Shown here in pieces: positions 8,868 through 17,219 of a stretch of DNA of 64,000 nucleotides. The position numbers and the translations under genes are program-made. Within the stretch, counting starts at the first letter, position 1; every line of letters starts with the position of its first letter. The notes beneath the pieces were generated by a model. The model saw only the letters and a program-made list of their open reading frames with translations, ran no database searches and had not been told where the DNA came from. The stretch spans positions 2,500,978 to 2,564,977 of the forward strand of contig NZ_PYYB01000001.1 of the NCBI RefSeq assembly GCF_003044185.1, given 5' to 3'. This DNA is from Paraconexibacter algicola. GTDB lineage: Bacteria > Actinomycetota > Thermoleophilia > Solirubrobacterales > Solirubrobacteraceae.

Positions 8868-9701
8868 CTACGTCATGTCGGAGAGGTGCGCGGAGTGGGG
8901 TGCCCGTCCGCTTGCATCCGGTCTGTCTCGAGCGGCGGCTCGCAGTAGCACTCCGACGCCGAAGAGGCTCGCCGCTATGAGGACGAGACTCGTCCACTGC
9001 GCCTGTCGCAGGCCCAACGCGACCACAGGGCTGTCGCGGATGACGAAGAAGATGACGAACCGCGAAGCCGCGTATCCGGCGACGACGGTGCAGGTGAGGA
9101 CCCCCGGGAAGCTGAACCGCGTGCGACTTTGCCAGACGATTGCGAAAAGCAGGGCGGCGGCGAGGATCTCGTAGAGCGCGCCCGAGTGATAGGCGACGTC
9201 ACGAAGCGGCGTCTCGGAGTCCGGGTTGGGATAGGCGATGCCCCAGGGCGCCCCGGTCGCAGGCCCGTAGTGCTCGCCCGCGATGAGGTCGCCGATGCGA
9301 CCCACTGCCATGCCGAGCGGGAAGACGAGCGCGTAGAGGTCGAGGTACTCGGAGACGCGACGGGTGCCGCGGAGCACGACCCATGTCGCGAGGGGCGCCG
9401 CGATCATCGCTCCGTAGAACGCGAACCCGCGCGTGTCGATCCACGACGCGGGCTGGAGCAGGTCGGACGGCGCACCCTGCGCGAGGAAGAACAGTCGAGC
9501 GCCGACGATCCCTGCCAGCGCGACAGCGACCATGCCGTCCATCGCGCGCTCGGGTTCGAGTCCACGGCGACCAGCGAGTCGCGTGCACAGGAGCACACCA
9601 ACCAGCATGCCGACGGCGATCATCACGCCATGCCATGCGAGTTCGACGGGGCCGATGTCAAAGGATGGGGCGACGTCGAGCGTGATGGCGGCCGTGAGCA
9701 T
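8868..9701 (-). CDS. lgt: Prolipoprotein diacylglyceryl transferase (Lgt)
   Basis: A 277-residue multi-helix membrane protein. ELAWHGVMIAVG near the N-terminus and MAVGRIGDLIAGEHYG (about residues 130-145) match the Lgt signature, with Asp in place of the usual Asn after GRIG. It transfers diacylglycerol to the lipobox Cys of prolipoproteins; the window encodes at least six lipoproteins. The neighbouring M15-like gene ends 4 bases upstream, so they share a transcript. It could be a second, accessory copy, because the housekeeping lgt normally lies elsewhere. Confidence 0.88.
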   Translation of the reverse strand: MLTAAITLDVAPSFDIGPVELAWHGVMIAVGMLVGVLLCTRLAGRRGLEPERAMDGMVAVALAGIVGARLFFLAQGAPSDLLQPASWIDTRGFAFYGAMIAAPLATWVVLRGTRRVSEYLDLYALVFPLGMAVGRIGDLIAGEHYGPATGAPWGIAYPNPDSETPLRDVAYHSGALYEILAAALLFAIVWQSRTRFSFPGVLTCTVVAGYAASRFVIFFVIRDSPVVALGLRQAQWTSLVLIAASLFGVGVLLRAAARDRPDASGRAPHSAHLSDMT

Positions 9702-9704
9702 CGC

Positions 9705-10688
9705 TCAGGGGGACGCCGCGGCTTGTTGGAGGTGCAGATGGTCCCGGTGCACGACATCGGTGAAGGACGCGCGGCCAGGGCCGTCGAAGTCCCACGGGCT
9801 GCCGAGTTGCCGGACGCCGCTCGCTGCGAAGCTCTTCGCCAGCTCGTACGCCGGCGTCCCGGCCTTCGGCTGGCGCACGACCAGTCGTCCATCGACGGCG
9901 TAGAGGTCCGCGGCGTATCCGCTCGAGTGCGCGCTGCGTCGGTCGGTCTGCCAGACGTTGCGAGGGTGCCCGGAGCTCAAGACCGCGACCGAGAACCGGT
10001 GACGCTCCGCCGCACGAGCGAGTGCATCAAGCAGGCGTGTGTCGACTGCGCCGCGGTAGATGTCCCAGCGAGCGGAGTCGGTGAACGTGATCCTGGAGCT
10101 GTCCAGCACGCGACGTGCGCTTGCGGAAAGGTCAGCTGGACGCTTGGTGGGGGACCCGCCGATCGAGGCGATCTGCTCGACCGACCACGGCCCGGTGGTA
10201 CGCCGCAGACGGATGTCGACCGTTCTCGTCACGGCGCTTCGGCGGCCGGCCGCGTCCTGGAGGATCTGACGTACGACGACCATCGCTCCGTAGGTCGTCT
10301 CGGTCGTCCCCGCCATCTGCGGGTAGATGACCTCCGCGACCGATGCCGTCTTCGGCGGGACTGCGGGTGCGACGCTCTCGGTGAGCTGCTGCGTCGCCGA
10401 CGGCGACAGACCAACTCGACCGGCGACGTCTGCGGGCGTTGCGCCTCGCTCGTAGGTCAGGAGTTGCTGGACTGCCTGGCCGGCGACGCGTTTGGCGTTG
10501 GGGAACGGCTCCTCCGGTCCCGGCTCGTACTGCGGGAAGGTCGGGAGTGGCTCGATAACCGGGGTCGCGGGAGGGACAAGGGATGCGCGTTGTGGCTTCG
10601 CCGCGACGGTTCCCTCTCTCGGACGGTCGTCGGACGCGCATCCGGCGACAGCGAGTAGTGCGACCACCAAGCCGGTCGCGAGCTTCAC
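9705..10688 (-). CDS. Lipoprotein with M15-type D,D-carboxypeptidase-like domain
   Basis: A 327-residue protein beginning with a signal ending LLAVAGC, a lipobox. The C-terminal domain has RSAHSSGYAADLY (about 250-262), matching the SxHxxGxAxD zinc motif of M15 peptidases, and HRDHLHLQ near the end, the second metal/catalytic element. The middle is a probable SH3-like or assembly domain. GTG 10688 is chosen: it overlaps the GNAT stop (GTGA) and gives a complete signal peptide. It likely trims peptidoglycan outside the membrane. Confidence 0.78.
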   Translation of the reverse strand: MKLATGLVVALLAVAGCASDDRPREGTVAAKPQRASLVPPATPVIEPLPTFPQYEPGPEEPFPNAKRVAGQAVQQLLTYERGATPADVAGRVGLSPSATQQLTESVAPAVPPKTASVAEVIYPQMAGTTETTYGAMVVVRQILQDAAGRRSAVTRTVDIRLRRTTGPWSVEQIASIGGSPTKRPADLSASARRVLDSSRITFTDSARWDIYRGAVDTRLLDALARAAERHRFSVAVLSSGHPRNVWQTDRRSAHSSGYAADLYAVDGRLVVRQPKAGTPAYELAKSFAASGVRQLGSPWDFDGPGRASFTDVVHRDHLHLQQAAASP

Positions 10689-11605
10689 GACACCGACCTC
10701 GGGGTCAAGGTCTTGGTCCACTCCTGCATCGCGAGACCGTCGGGCGTCAAATGCGAAGGTCCGCCTCGCCAGCCGCATCGCTCGTAGAACGGACCTGCGC
10801 CCTCGGCTCCCACAAGCGTCGTCAGGAAGGCGACGCTCGTCCCGGCCTCGCGCGCAGCCTCCTCGAAAGCCGCGACCAGCAGCGTGCCCGCCCCGGTGTG
10901 GCGTGCGCCTTCGAGCACCGCGACATGGCTGAGAACTGCCACGTCCCGCGCAATCGTCTGCGTGCCACCGGAGGGTGCTGTGGGGGTCCGCCGCAACGCC
11001 TCGCGGTATCGCCGGAGTCTTGTCCGTGCGAACCGGACGGCGAGCGCCGGGCGGACGCTGAGTGCGGCGGCCGCGCTCGTCGCCAGCCGGACGCCCCGGT
11101 TCTTGAGAACCCACTGGCGGTGCGCTCGCGCGCGCACGCACCCGACGAGATAGCCGACCGGATGGCCGTCGACGGTGGCCACCATCGCCACAGCGTGAGG
11201 CGAGTCGGCGAAGGCCCGGTAGTACTGGGACAAGAACCGGTCGCCCAGCGTGACGAAGAATCCGTGGGACAGGGCCGCCGCGTGCAAGCTTGCGCAGAAC
11301 TCTGCCTCGGAGCTCTCGAGCGCGGTGATCGTCGGCGGGCCTCCGCGGAGGACGATGACGCTCGCGGTCGGCGGCTTCGGGGTCACGGTGGCACCCAGAG
11401 CGGCCGCAGCCAGCGCCGTCAGCGTGAGCGCCAGCAGCGCCAACATCGGCGCGTGCTGGTCCAGCGGGCCGAGATGGTGGAGTCCGTAGCTCGCGAAGGC
11501 TGCCGATCCCGCGGTCACAGCGAGCGTGCCGATCCATGCTCCGCCAGGGAGGTGAGAGCGGCCCGCTGATCTGGGGTGGAGGGGGTGAATCCGTCGTACG
11601 TGCAT
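10685..11605 (-). CDS. Membrane-anchored GNAT acetyltransferase
   Basis: A 306-residue protein with two N-terminal hydrophobic helices (about 20-75) and a C-terminal GNAT fold. VAVLSHVAVLEGARHTGAGTLLVAAFEEAAREAG (about 225-260) contains the acetyl-CoA loop in the form ARHTGAG, followed by FYERCGW. Operator O1 sits 4 bases upstream of the ATG. It heads an operon with the M15-like lipoprotein, Lgt and the L,D-transpeptidase, so a cell-envelope or protein substrate is plausible. Confidence 0.8.
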   Translation of the reverse strand: MHVRRIHPLHPRSAGRSHLPGGAWIGTLAVTAGSAAFASYGLHHLGPLDQHAPMLALLALTLTALAAAALGATVTPKPPTASVIVLRGGPPTITALESSEAEFCASLHAAALSHGFFVTLGDRFLSQYYRAFADSPHAVAMVATVDGHPVGYLVGCVRARAHRQWVLKNRGVRLATSAAAALSVRPALAVRFARTRLRRYREALRRTPTAPSGGTQTIARDVAVLSHVAVLEGARHTGAGTLLVAAFEEAAREAGTSVAFLTTLVGAEGAGPFYERCGWRGGPSHLTPDGLAMQEWTKTLTPRSVS

Positions 11606-11609
11606 CGCC

Positions 11610-11626
11610 TCCTACGAAGTGTAGGA
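11610..11626. promoter_or_regulatory. Operator O1 of the 17-bp CTAC-n5-GTAG dyad
   Basis: tcctac-gaagt-gtagga, with arms perfectly complementary. It lies between the -10-like TACACT and the ATG of the minus-strand GNAT gene. O2 is 48 bp away centre to centre and serves the divergent gene. Confidence 0.8.
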
Positions 11627-11657
11627 TATTGGCGCGGCCAAAGGTCACGGGTCGGAA

Positions 11658-11674
11658 TCCTACGCGCTGTAGTA
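11658..11674. promoter_or_regulatory. Operator O2
   Basis: tcctac-gcgct-gtagta; 11 bases before GTG 11686 of the HGSNAT-like gene. With O1 it brackets a divergent promoter. Confidence 0.8.
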
Positions 11675-11685
11675 GCGTCGCCAAG

Positions 11686-12516
11686 GTGGCTGCGAATCAT
11701 CGAGACGGCACGACGCGGACGAGCGGCGAGTCGCCGCCGTCTCCGGCCGCGCAGCACGGCCGACTCTGGGAGATCGATGCGCTTCGGACGCTCGCGATCG
11801 TCTTGATGGTCGTCTACCACGCGGCCTACGACGTCAACCTGCTCACGCCGAGCATCGGCATCGATCCGTACAACGGCATCTGGAGAGCGGTGCAGGTGGT
11901 CTGCGGCTCGCTGTTCCTCGGCATCGTCGGAGTGAGCTTCTGGGTGTCTCACGCCCGTGCGGCGTCGCACGGTCTTCGTGGGCTCGCCTTGTGGTCCGCT
12001 CACGCGCGCAGAGGCCTGCAGGTCCTCGCCGCGGCGGCGCTCGTCTCGGTGGCGACGCGCGTCGCGCTGGGCGCCGACGATGCGGTCCGCTTCGGCATCC
12101 TGCACCTCATCGGCGTGCTGCTGCTGATGGTCCTTCCGGCAGCGGTGCGCTTCGGTCCCTGGAACGTGCTGCTCGGCATCGCGGTCGTCGCGGTCGGGGT
12201 CGCGATGGACGTGACCAGCGACGCTCCGGGGGCGCTGGTGCTGGGGTTCGTCCCGACCGAGAACGGTGTGGACTGGTATCCCCTCTTGCCGTGGGCCGGC
12301 GCCGCGCTCATCGGACTCTCGGTGGGATCCGTCCTCTATCCGGACGGCCATCGCGGAGCGGTACTGCGGGCGCTACCCGTCGCGTCACAGCGTGGAACCC
12401 GGTTCGGCGCGGCCGGCCGGCGATCGCTGCTGATCTACCTCGTCCACCAGCCGATCCTGGTCGCCTCGATCGCCTTGGCGTTGACCGTCGCCGGCATCGA
12501 TCTCCAGCCGTCCTGA
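11686..12516 (+). CDS. HGSNAT/DUF1624-type membrane acyltransferase
   Basis: A 276-residue multi-helix protein. LWEIDALRTLAIVLMVVYHAAYD (about residues 25-50) is the R-x-L-A-I...VxYH start of the DUF1624/heparan-alpha-glucosaminide acetyltransferase-like family, which moves acetyl groups across the membrane onto sugars. GTG 11686 follows operator O2; longer upstream readings would run through the operators. A last segment SLLIYLVHQPIL is also typical. Substrate unknown. Confidence 0.78.
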   Translation: MAANHRDGTTRTSGESPPSPAAQHGRLWEIDALRTLAIVLMVVYHAAYDVNLLTPSIGIDPYNGIWRAVQVVCGSLFLGIVGVSFWVSHARAASHGLRGLALWSAHARRGLQVLAAAALVSVATRVALGADDAVRFGILHLIGVLLLMVLPAAVRFGPWNVLLGIAVVAVGVAMDVTSDAPGALVLGFVPTENGVDWYPLLPWAGAALIGLSVGSVLYPDGHRGAVLRALPVASQRGTRFGAAGRRSLLIYLVHQPILVASIALALTVAGIDLQPS

Positions 12517-12663
12517 GACCGGGCTGCCTCAAGACGGTGCGGCCATTCGTGGCGAACCTCCGGCCGCAACTCGGAGCGCGGGGCCTGACACGCTCCCCGT
12601 TCGCGTTCGCGGGCGCGCCACCCCTCCGAAGGACCCACCGCAGGTGCCATACTCCGGCGTCCG

Positions 12664-13044
12664 ATGAGCGCGATCGCACCCTTGCAGGGTGACCTCCAAG
12701 TGCAGGTGATGGCCGTCATGTGGCGCCTGGACGAGGCGGCGGTTGACGACGTTCGCCAGGGTCTCCCGCCCCGGTACCGTGGCGCCTACACAACCGTTCA
12801 GACTGTCCTCAACCGGCTCGTCGAGCGCGGGCTCCTGAAGCGACGCAAGCAGGGCAAGCTCGTGCTGTACCGCGCAGCCCTCAGCGAGACGACCTACGTC
12901 GCGTCGACGGTCGAGCATGCGCTCGCCGGGGCATCCTCCGGTGCCCGCGACGCCGTCCTGGCGCACCTGCTCGGCTCCATCGACGACGCGCAGATCGACG
13001 AGCTCCGCCGGCTCCGCGACGACCTCGACGCCAAGCGCTCGTAG
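12664..13044 (+). CDS. BlaI/MecI/CopY-family repressor (BlaI-1)
   Basis: A 126-residue protein. LQVQVMAVMWRLDEAAVDDVR and AYTTVQTVLNRLVERGLLKRRKQGK form the winged helix of the BlaI family, with the TTV...NRL recognition helix. The C-terminal part is the dimerisation and protease-sensitive region. It is followed after 3 bases by an M56 protease, the BlaI-BlaR1 arrangement. No copy of the 17-bp dyad is visible directly upstream, but O1, O2 and O3 lie within 1.5 kb. It is the best candidate binder of the TCCTAC-type operators. Effector unknown; the target genes do not suggest beta-lactams. Confidence 0.9.
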   Translation: MSAIAPLQGDLQVQVMAVMWRLDEAAVDDVRQGLPPRYRGAYTTVQTVLNRLVERGLLKRRKQGKLVLYRAALSETTYVASTVEHALAGASSGARDAVLAHLLGSIDDAQIDELRRLRDDLDAKRS

Positions 13045-13047
13045 CTC

Positions 13048-13995
13048 ATGCTGGTCCCGCTCGCCGCGCTCCTGCTCGCCGCCAGCCTTGCGATACCGCA
13101 TCGCATGTCCCTGGGTCGCGCACGCCCGGAGCTGGCGATCGCCGTCTGGGGCGCCGCCCTCGTCCTGCGTGCCGCGCTGGCTCTGGGCGCGGCCGTGTTC
13201 GTGTTCCGGTTCATGCCCGCCACCGAGCTCTTCGGCGCTTTGACCCACTGGTGCTGGCATACCGCGCTGCCTGGCCTGAGCACCCACCTGGGGCTCAACG
13301 GTCACGCCGTCGGGGATATCGCCGTCCTGATACCGATCGCCGTCCTCGCCTTCTCGCTCCTCACGGTCGGGCACGGGATCGTCCGCGCTGCTCGCGCGGT
13401 GACGCGGTTCGTCCGCCGCACCGCCGTGGGCCCCGGGCCCGGCGGATCGGTCATCGTCGAACAGCCCGGCGTTCTGGTCGCTGCAGCAGGGTTGACCCGG
13501 CCGAGGATCATCGTCAGCCCCCTGGCCCTCACGGTGCTCGACGAGCCCGAGCTCCGGGTCAGCCTGGAGCATGAACGCGGCCACGTGGTCCGTCGGCACC
13601 GCTACGTGTTGCTCCTCGCCGAGCTCCTGCGTGCCCTCGGCCGTGTCGTCCCCGGATCGCGGCATGCAGTCCACGAGATCCAGTTTCACCTCGAACGTGA
13701 CGCCGACCGCTGGGCCCTGCGGCGCGGCGGTGACCGGCTCGCCCTCGCCTCGGCGATCTGCAAGGCAGCTGAACTGCGATGCGCGACCGGGCCGGCGCTC
13801 ACCGCGCTCTCCGGCTCCTCGGTCGCTACGCGCGTGCGCGAGCTGATCGATGGCGACTCCGAACGACCTGATCGGGGCCCGCTGCTGCTGGCCATCTGGC
13901 TCTCTGCGCTGGCGCTGGTCTTCGTCGCGCTGCTGCCGGCGGCCGCGCTGTCGCCCGCGTCGGCCGCCGTGATCGTCGAGCACTGCGCGTTCTAG
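13048..13995 (+). CDS. M56 (BlaR1-like) membrane zinc protease without sensor domain
   Basis: A 315-residue protein with N-terminal helices, the zinc motif SLEHERGHVVRRHR (HExxH form HERGH, about residues 174-178), a downstream FHLERDADRWA Glu motif, and a final helix. BlaR1 proper carries an extracellular penicillin-binding domain at the C-terminus, which is absent here. It probably cleaves BlaI-1 in response to a membrane or metal signal. The gene begins 3 bases after blaI. Confidence 0.88.
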   Translation: MLVPLAALLLAASLAIPHRMSLGRARPELAIAVWGAALVLRAALALGAAVFVFRFMPATELFGALTHWCWHTALPGLSTHLGLNGHAVGDIAVLIPIAVLAFSLLTVGHGIVRAARAVTRFVRRTAVGPGPGGSVIVEQPGVLVAAAGLTRPRIIVSPLALTVLDEPELRVSLEHERGHVVRRHRYVLLLAELLRALGRVVPGSRHAVHEIQFHLERDADRWALRRGGDRLALASAICKAAELRCATGPALTALSGSSVATRVRELIDGDSERPDRGPLLLAIWLSALALVFVALLPAAALSPASAAVIVEHCAF

Positions 13996-14067
13996 CCTGA
14001 CCTGCGTCAGCCGGCGCTCCGCGCAGCGTCCGTTGGCGCCGCTGCCCCCGGTGTTCGCCGATCGAAC

Positions 14068-14084
14068 TCCCACGGTCTGTAGGA
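14068..14084. promoter_or_regulatory. Operator O3
   Basis: tcccac-ggtct-gtagga, one arm mismatch. A -10 box TAGGAT (14080-14085) overlaps the right arm and lies 9 bases before the ATG at 14095. Confidence 0.65.
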
Positions 14085-14094
14085 TGGGCGAGGC

Positions 14095-14436
14095 ATGTCC
14101 GTCTCGATCAACAGATTCCTGCGCCGCTCGCGACGTCGTCTGTTGCTCGTTGCCTCGTTGCTGTTCATCTGCTTCGCGGTCGTCTCGGCACACTCCGCCT
14201 TCGGCGGCGGGCAGATGGACCACGACGGGCAGATGGCGGGGGCGCTAGCGGTCTGCCTCGCCATCGGTGAGACCGCCGCCGCGATGTTCGTCGCGGCTGC
14301 GCTGGGCCGTCTGGCCGTTCGCCCCGCGCGACTGACTGCGTTGCCAGCGACCCTCGAAGGTACTCCGCGACTCTTCGGCGTCCCGCAAGGGACGAAAGCC
14401 AGGGCCGGGCCTGAACTCCAGGTGTTCTTGACGTGA
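14095..14436 (+). CDS. Small membrane protein with Met/His loop
   Basis: A 113-residue protein not recognised as a known family. A basic start (FLRRSRRR) precedes one helix, then the loop HSAFGGGQMDHDGQM and a second helix, and a basic tail. The Met/His/Asp loop could bind copper. It follows operator O3 with a probable leaderless start, and the copper-linked DUF305 gene follows 94 bases later. Confidence 0.6.
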   Translation: MSVSINRFLRRSRRRLLLVASLLFICFAVVSAHSAFGGGQMDHDGQMAGALAVCLAIGETAAAMFVAAALGRLAVRPARLTALPATLEGTPRLFGVPQGTKARAGPELQVFLT

Positions 14437-14530
14437 TCGGCGGCGCCGCAGCGCTGATGAGCGTTCACGGCGCTCCCGCGAGAGCGGGCTGATTCAGGTT
14501 CAGATCACTCGAATGAACAGGAGATTTCCC

Positions 14531-15202
14531 ATGCAGTCCACCTTCCGCCGGCGCAGGCCGCTGATGTTGGTCTTTGCGATCGTCGCCATCTTCGGCGCCC
14601 TTGTCGTGTCCGGCTGCGGATCCGACGACGAACCGACGTCGTCCTCGTCCGGCAACGCTGTCGACCTGGCCTTCGTGCAGGAGATGGTGACCCACCACAA
14701 CTCGGCTGTCGCGATGGCGACGGTCGCGCAGGAGCGCACCACCCGCAAGGAGATTAAGCGTCTCGCCGACGACATCGTCGAGAGCCAGACCGCGGAGATC
14801 AAGCAGATGCAGGGGATCGCCAAGCGCCTCGAGGCAGACGGCGTGAAAGCCGGCGAACTGGGCGTCCCCGAGGCGATGATGGGGATGTCCGGAGACGAGA
14901 CGATGCTGGAGATGGCGGACCCGTTTGACCGCGAGTTCATCGACATGATGGTGCCCCACCACCAAGGTGCGATCGTCATGGCCCGTGCGGTCCTCAAGAA
15001 CGGTGAGAGCGCCGAGGTCAAGGAGCTCGCGCAGGCAATCGTCACCGCGCAATCGCGGGAGATCGGCGAGATGAACAGCTGGCGCACGACCTGGTACGGC
15101 GCCGCCTCGCCGGCGGGCGGCGTCCCCGAGGACACCGGTGAAACGGGCGGCAGCATGAAGGATGGCGGGACGGAAGGGTCCTCCGGCGGCCACTCGATGT
15201 AA
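14531..15202 (+). CDS. DUF305 lipoprotein
   Basis: A 223-residue protein with a lipoprotein signal ending VVSGC. Two related halves contain FVQEMVTHHNSAVAMA (about 48-63) and FIDMMVPHHQGAIVMA (about 138-155), the paired HH motifs of DUF305, a ferritin-like helical domain often linked to copper handling. ATG 14531 has an AGGAG site 6 bases upstream; an ATG at 14513 in frame would lengthen the protein without a ribosome site. The tail is Gly/Ser rich and ends HSM. Confidence 0.88.
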   Translation: MQSTFRRRRPLMLVFAIVAIFGALVVSGCGSDDEPTSSSSGNAVDLAFVQEMVTHHNSAVAMATVAQERTTRKEIKRLADDIVESQTAEIKQMQGIAKRLEADGVKAGELGVPEAMMGMSGDETMLEMADPFDREFIDMMVPHHQGAIVMARAVLKNGESAEVKELAQAIVTAQSREIGEMNSWRTTWYGAASPAGGVPEDTGETGGSMKDGGTEGSSGGHSM

Positions 15203-15217
15203 TCGTCCCACGGCCGG

Positions 15218-15909
15218 ATGCACGGAGAGCGCAGCAGCAGGGGGCTCGACGGCGACGCGGTGCCCCCCGCGCCGGCCACCTTCGTGTTCGCCGACTTGGT
15301 CGGCTCCACCGCAATGACGGAACACCATGGTGACGACGTCGCTGCAGAGGTCGCAGTCGGGCTGGAGAACCTCGTTCGCCCGAGGTCGGGACCGACGCCC
15401 GAGTGGTCAAGACGATGGGCGACGCTGTGATGCTCTGCGTCGAGGATGCGCCCTCCGCAGTGGTGTTGGGGCTGCGGCTCTGCACGCGCGTCTGCTCCAG
15501 GGATGGGTGGCCGCAGCTCTCGCTCGGGATCGCCCACGGACCGGCTGTGAACCGGGGAGCGGACTACTTCGGGTCGACGGTCAACCGCGCTGCGCGCATC
15601 TGCGCGTTCGCCAGAGCGGGCGAGGTCCTCGCGGACCACGAGGTGTTCCAGCGCTCTGCCACGCTGGTCGGTGTCGGATGGATCGAGGTCGGAGAGGTGG
15701 CGCTGCGAAACATCGCCAGTCCGGTTCGTCTGCACCGGGCGCTGCCTGTTGCCCGCCAGCCCGCCGTCGGCATGCTCGACCCGGTCTGTCGCATGACCGT
15801 CGATCCGCGGCAGTCTGTTCTGCTCGAGCACGACGGTAATTCGATCGGCTTCTGTTCCGGTGAGTGCGCCGGGAAGTACGTCGTCGAGCCGCAGCGTTAC
15901 GGAGGCTGA
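15218..15909 (+). pseudogene. Class III cyclase-YHS fusion, frameshifted
   Basis: Two overlapping frames encode one protein. The first (from ATG 15218) gives ATFVFADLVGSTAMTEHHGDD, the metal-binding start of a class III cyclase; the second resumes at about 15382 with PEVGTDARVVKTMGDAVML and continues to a C-terminal YHS domain, DPVCRMTV...FCSGECAGKY. The intact paralogue at 22570-23244 has the same order in one frame. Joining needs a one-base insertion (or a -1 slip) in the C run at 15379-15381. It is either a disabled copy, a programmed frameshift or a sequencing error. Domain fusion is discussed under the paralogue. Confidence 0.75.
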
Positions 15910-15915
15910 GCCTTC

Positions 15916-15932
15916 TCCTATGACCAGTAGGA
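15916..15932. promoter_or_regulatory. Operator O4
   Basis: tcctat-gacca-gtagga, one arm mismatch. It lies 64 bases upstream of the GlsB/YeaQ-like gene, the longest leader among the 19 copies except the riboswitch genes and the O8 operon. Confidence 0.65.
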
Positions 15933-15996
15933 ATCGGCGGACCGGCGGCTGGGCACGCACAACGTCGCCCAGCGGTCGTACGACTGCAGCTCGACG

Positions 15997-16272
15997 ATGC
16001 TGAGCGGGCTGATCTACGCGCTGCTCGCCGGGCTGGTCGCGCGGTCGGTGTTTCGCGCGCCGCGCCCACCGTTCGCGCTGGCGCTCGCCGCTGGGGTTGC
16101 CGGCACGGTCGTGGGCGCTCCGATCGCTCATCGCATCAGCGGTGAGCACGAGTTCCACGCGTTCCAGCCCGAAAGCTTCATCGCAGGGATCATCGGAGCC
16201 TTCGTGGTTCTCTCGATCGTTCGGCTCGTCGCGCGCCGCGTCTCGTCGAGTGACGACCGTCTGTTCTCCTGA
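15997..16272 (+). CDS. GlsB/YeaQ/YmgE-type stress membrane protein
   Basis: A 91-residue protein with three helices. The ending SFIAGIIGAFVVLSIVRLV resembles the C-terminal helix of the transglycosylase-associated (YeaQ/YmgE) family; the His-containing loop HRISGEHEFHAFQ is unusual. Start ATG 15997. Role in envelope stress is inferred from family only. Confidence 0.6.
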   Translation: MLSGLIYALLAGLVARSVFRAPRPPFALALAAGVAGTVVGAPIAHRISGEHEFHAFQPESFIAGIIGAFVVLSIVRLVARRVSSSDDRLFS

Positions 16273-16343
16273 GCGGATTGGACGACTCGCCGGACTGCCA
16301 TCGACATCGGCTTCGGAAGACGCGGGAAGCTGCTGCCCGTTTC

Positions 16344-16360
16344 TCCTACACTCGGTCGGA
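16344..16360. promoter_or_regulatory. Operator O5
   Basis: tcctac-actcg-gtcgga, one arm mismatch. The -10 TACACT (16347-16352) is inside it, 9 bases before ATG 16362. Confidence 0.7.
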
Positions 16361-16361
16361 T

Positions 16362-17219
16362 ATGAAGATGTCTTCAAAGGGAGAAGCTGCCTTCCGGGTG
16401 CGAGCCGCCGTACGGCGCCTGAACCGCATCCGGTGGCATGCGAAGGCTCGAAGCATCCGTGCCTACGGCGCGAACAGCGCCTCGCTCACCGAGCGCGCGA
16501 GGTATGTGCTGTGGGACCCAGAGGTCGGAGATTTCTCATTCCACCTGGCAGATCTCGACGCGGCAGCGAGGTTCCTCGCGGAGGGATTCGACGTCACTCC
16601 CGCGCAGGCCCGCGCGCTGCTCGACGAGCCTGCCGCCGACCAGCAGCTGGCCGCAGACTACGCAGATCTCCGCCGCTGGACGCTGCTGCGCGCCGAGATG
16701 GCGCTCGGCCACCGGCCGCTGCTCTGGGCGCTCATCCGGCTGCGTCGTCCGAGCCTCGTGGTCGAGACCGGGCTTTGGTACGGGCTCGGTGCGATGGTCA
16801 TGCTCCGAGCACTCGAACGCAATGCGCTCGACGGTCACGAACACGGCAAGCTGATCTCCTTCGACCCAGACCCGACCGCGGGCTGGATGGTGCCCGAGCG
16901 TCACTCCCCGCACTGGACCTGGGTGAGAGCAACGACGCAGGACGCGCTCGAGGCGAACCTCAGGGGGCGTCGCCTCGACCTGTTCGTCCACGATACGCCG
17001 TCGGAGCCCGACCTGGAGCGGTACGAGCTACGAACTGCGGCGGAAGCGGCCGCCCCCGGCGCGATCCTGTGTTCGGGCAACGGGACGAACACTCCGGCCC
17101 TGCGAGAGCTCTGCTCCAACCGCCCCGTGTCGCTGCTGCACCACGACTACAGCGCGCGAGGCCACTTCTATCGCGGAAACGGCATCAGCTTCGCCGTCAC
17201 CCCCGACGAGGTCAGCTGA
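16362..17219 (+). CDS. Class I SAM-dependent methyltransferase-like protein
   Basis: A 285-residue protein. LVVETGLWYGLGAMVMLRALE (about 138-158) resembles motif I of class I methyltransferases (Methyltransf_24 type), followed by LISFDPDPTAGW and LDLFVHDTPSE at the positions of motifs II and IV. The N-terminal 130 residues are basic and helical. An upstream in-frame ATG at 16278 is rejected because the operator-promoter O5 ends one base before ATG 16362. The last 8 bases overlap the end of the convergent M23 gene. Substrate unknown. Confidence 0.7.
   Translation: MKMSSKGEAAFRVRAAVRRLNRIRWHAKARSIRAYGANSASLTERARYVLWDPEVGDFSFHLADLDAAARFLAEGFDVTPAQARALLDEPAADQQLAADYADLRRWTLLRAEMALGHRPLLWALIRLRRPSLVVETGLWYGLGAMVMLRALERNALDGHEHGKLISFDPDPTAGWMVPERHSPHWTWVRATTQDALEANLRGRRLDLFVHDTPSEPDLERYELRTAAEAAAPGAILCSGNGTNTPALRELCSNRPVSLLHHDYSARGHFYRGNGISFAVTPDEVS

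Noticed and set aside
9705-11684. Long minus-strand frame extending the M15-like protein upstream
   Set aside because: The upstream part is out-of-frame GNAT sequence; the lipoprotein signal begins at GTG 10688.
12601-12663. Operator in front of blaI-1
   Set aside because: No CTAC-n5-GTAG dyad is present; only a loose catact sequence.
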